In this document: positions 6,418 through 6,459 of the stretch, one piece after another
How the letters are laid out: each line of letters begins with the position of its first letter
How positions within the stretch are numbered: the stretch's first letter is position 1
Assembly: GCA_947461335.1 (NCBI GenBank)
Contig: CANHLB010000103.1
Span: 1-6,459, forward strand
Source: Burkholderiaceae bacterium
Lineage (GTDB): Bacteria; Pseudomonadota; Gammaproteobacteria; Burkholderiales; Burkholderiaceae
DNA length: 6,459 bases
Reading direction: 5' to 3'
Translations under genes and position numbers: made by a program
The notes under the pieces: generated by a model
What the model was told of the DNA's origin: nothing
Seen by the model: the letters and a program-made list of their open reading frames with translations, nothing else
Database searches by the model: none

Positions 6418-6459
6418 CTAATTTTGCGCCAGACTGGCGCACCACTCTGCTCCACTTGA
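6418..6459 (-). CDS. Possible last 13 codons of an upstream minus-strand gene
   Basis: Read on the minus strand from the window edge, one frame gives S-S-G-A-E-W-C-A-S-L-A-Q-N and then TAG at 6418-6420. The composition is protein-like, but 13 codons cannot prove a gene. If real, the lipoprotein operon begins 107 bases after this gene and could share its transcript. Confidence 0.22.
   Translation of the reverse strand, partial: SSGAEWCASLAQN
6425..6441. repeat. 17-bp palindrome, 8-bp arms
   Basis: TGCGCCAG and CTGGCGCA are perfect inverted copies around a single A at 6433. As RNA it would be a 7-bp GC-rich stem with a 3-base loop. No run of T follows on either strand, so it is not a typical terminator. 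It could be an operator, or a chance feature of coding sequence if the upstream gene tail is real. Confidence 0.5.

Larger units (their letters stand above)
6311..6459. other. Leader/intergenic region of the lipoprotein operon
   Basis: About 150 bases precede the TTG start of the operon's first gene. The gene's frame stays open upstream as far as a TAA at 6410-6412 but contains no ATG, GTG or TTG. On the minus strand TTGTCA (6391-6396) and TTATAT (6365-6370) resemble promoter boxes, but their spacing is 20 bases against the usual 17, so I do not call a promoter. No clear Shine-Dalgarno sequence precedes the TTG. The right end holds the palindrome at 6425-6441. Confidence 0.5.

Noticed and set aside
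6425..6441. Rho-independent terminator at the palindrome
   Set aside because: The stem is good, but neither strand has a T-run after it.
6412..6459. 15-codon plus-strand frame from ATG 6412 to TGA at the window edge
   Set aside because: It has no ribosome site and no recognisable product, and it overlaps the palindrome and the possible minus-strand gene tail.

Overview
The window looks like chromosome of a Gram-negative bacterium, probably a betaproteobacterium of the Burkholderiales and perhaps Polynucleobacter-like. This rests on moderate GC, very compact genes, outer-membrane lipoprotein signals and the character of the proteins. It is a judgement from reading, not a database result. No RNA gene, CRISPR array, insertion sequence or phage gene is visible.

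Left part, 1-2465, plus strand: the 3' part of a polytopic membrane glycosyltransferase of the GT39/ArnT-PMT type, followed 3 bp later by a complete MATE-family cation-coupled exporter that probably starts at GTG. The two genes are likely co-transcribed. They converge on the next block across only 26 bp, where I see no terminator hairpin.

Right part, 2492-6310, minus strand: a tight run of four genes. In transcription order they are a 591-residue COG3014-like protein, a 118-residue YcfL-like (DUF1425) protein, a 198-residue LpoB-like protein and a 347-residue CsgG/LpoB-fold protein. Gaps are 11, 18 and 16 bp. All four begin with a lipoprotein signal peptide and lipobox, none has Asp at +2, and none has a cysteine in its mature part apart from the lipidated one. 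The run therefore looks like an operon dedicated to a set of outer-membrane lipoproteins facing the periplasm. In enterobacteria YcfL is encoded beside LpoB, the outer-membrane activator of the peptidoglycan synthase PBP1B. A role in cell-wall synthesis or in an envelope complex is the most natural guess, but it is an inference.

The most interesting points are in this operon. The LpoB-like protein lacks the long proline-rich linker of E. coli LpoB. The fourth protein carries what looks like a second, diverged copy of the same fold. The large first protein has a glycine zipper, a D-x-R-x-W-x-x-L-P motif, and a proline-rich tail flanked by two copies of a short amphipathic Leu/Phe motif.

Far right, 6311-6459: leader region of the operon. 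It holds a near-perfect 8+1+8 palindrome, possibly the last 13 codons of another minus-strand gene, and no convincing promoter.
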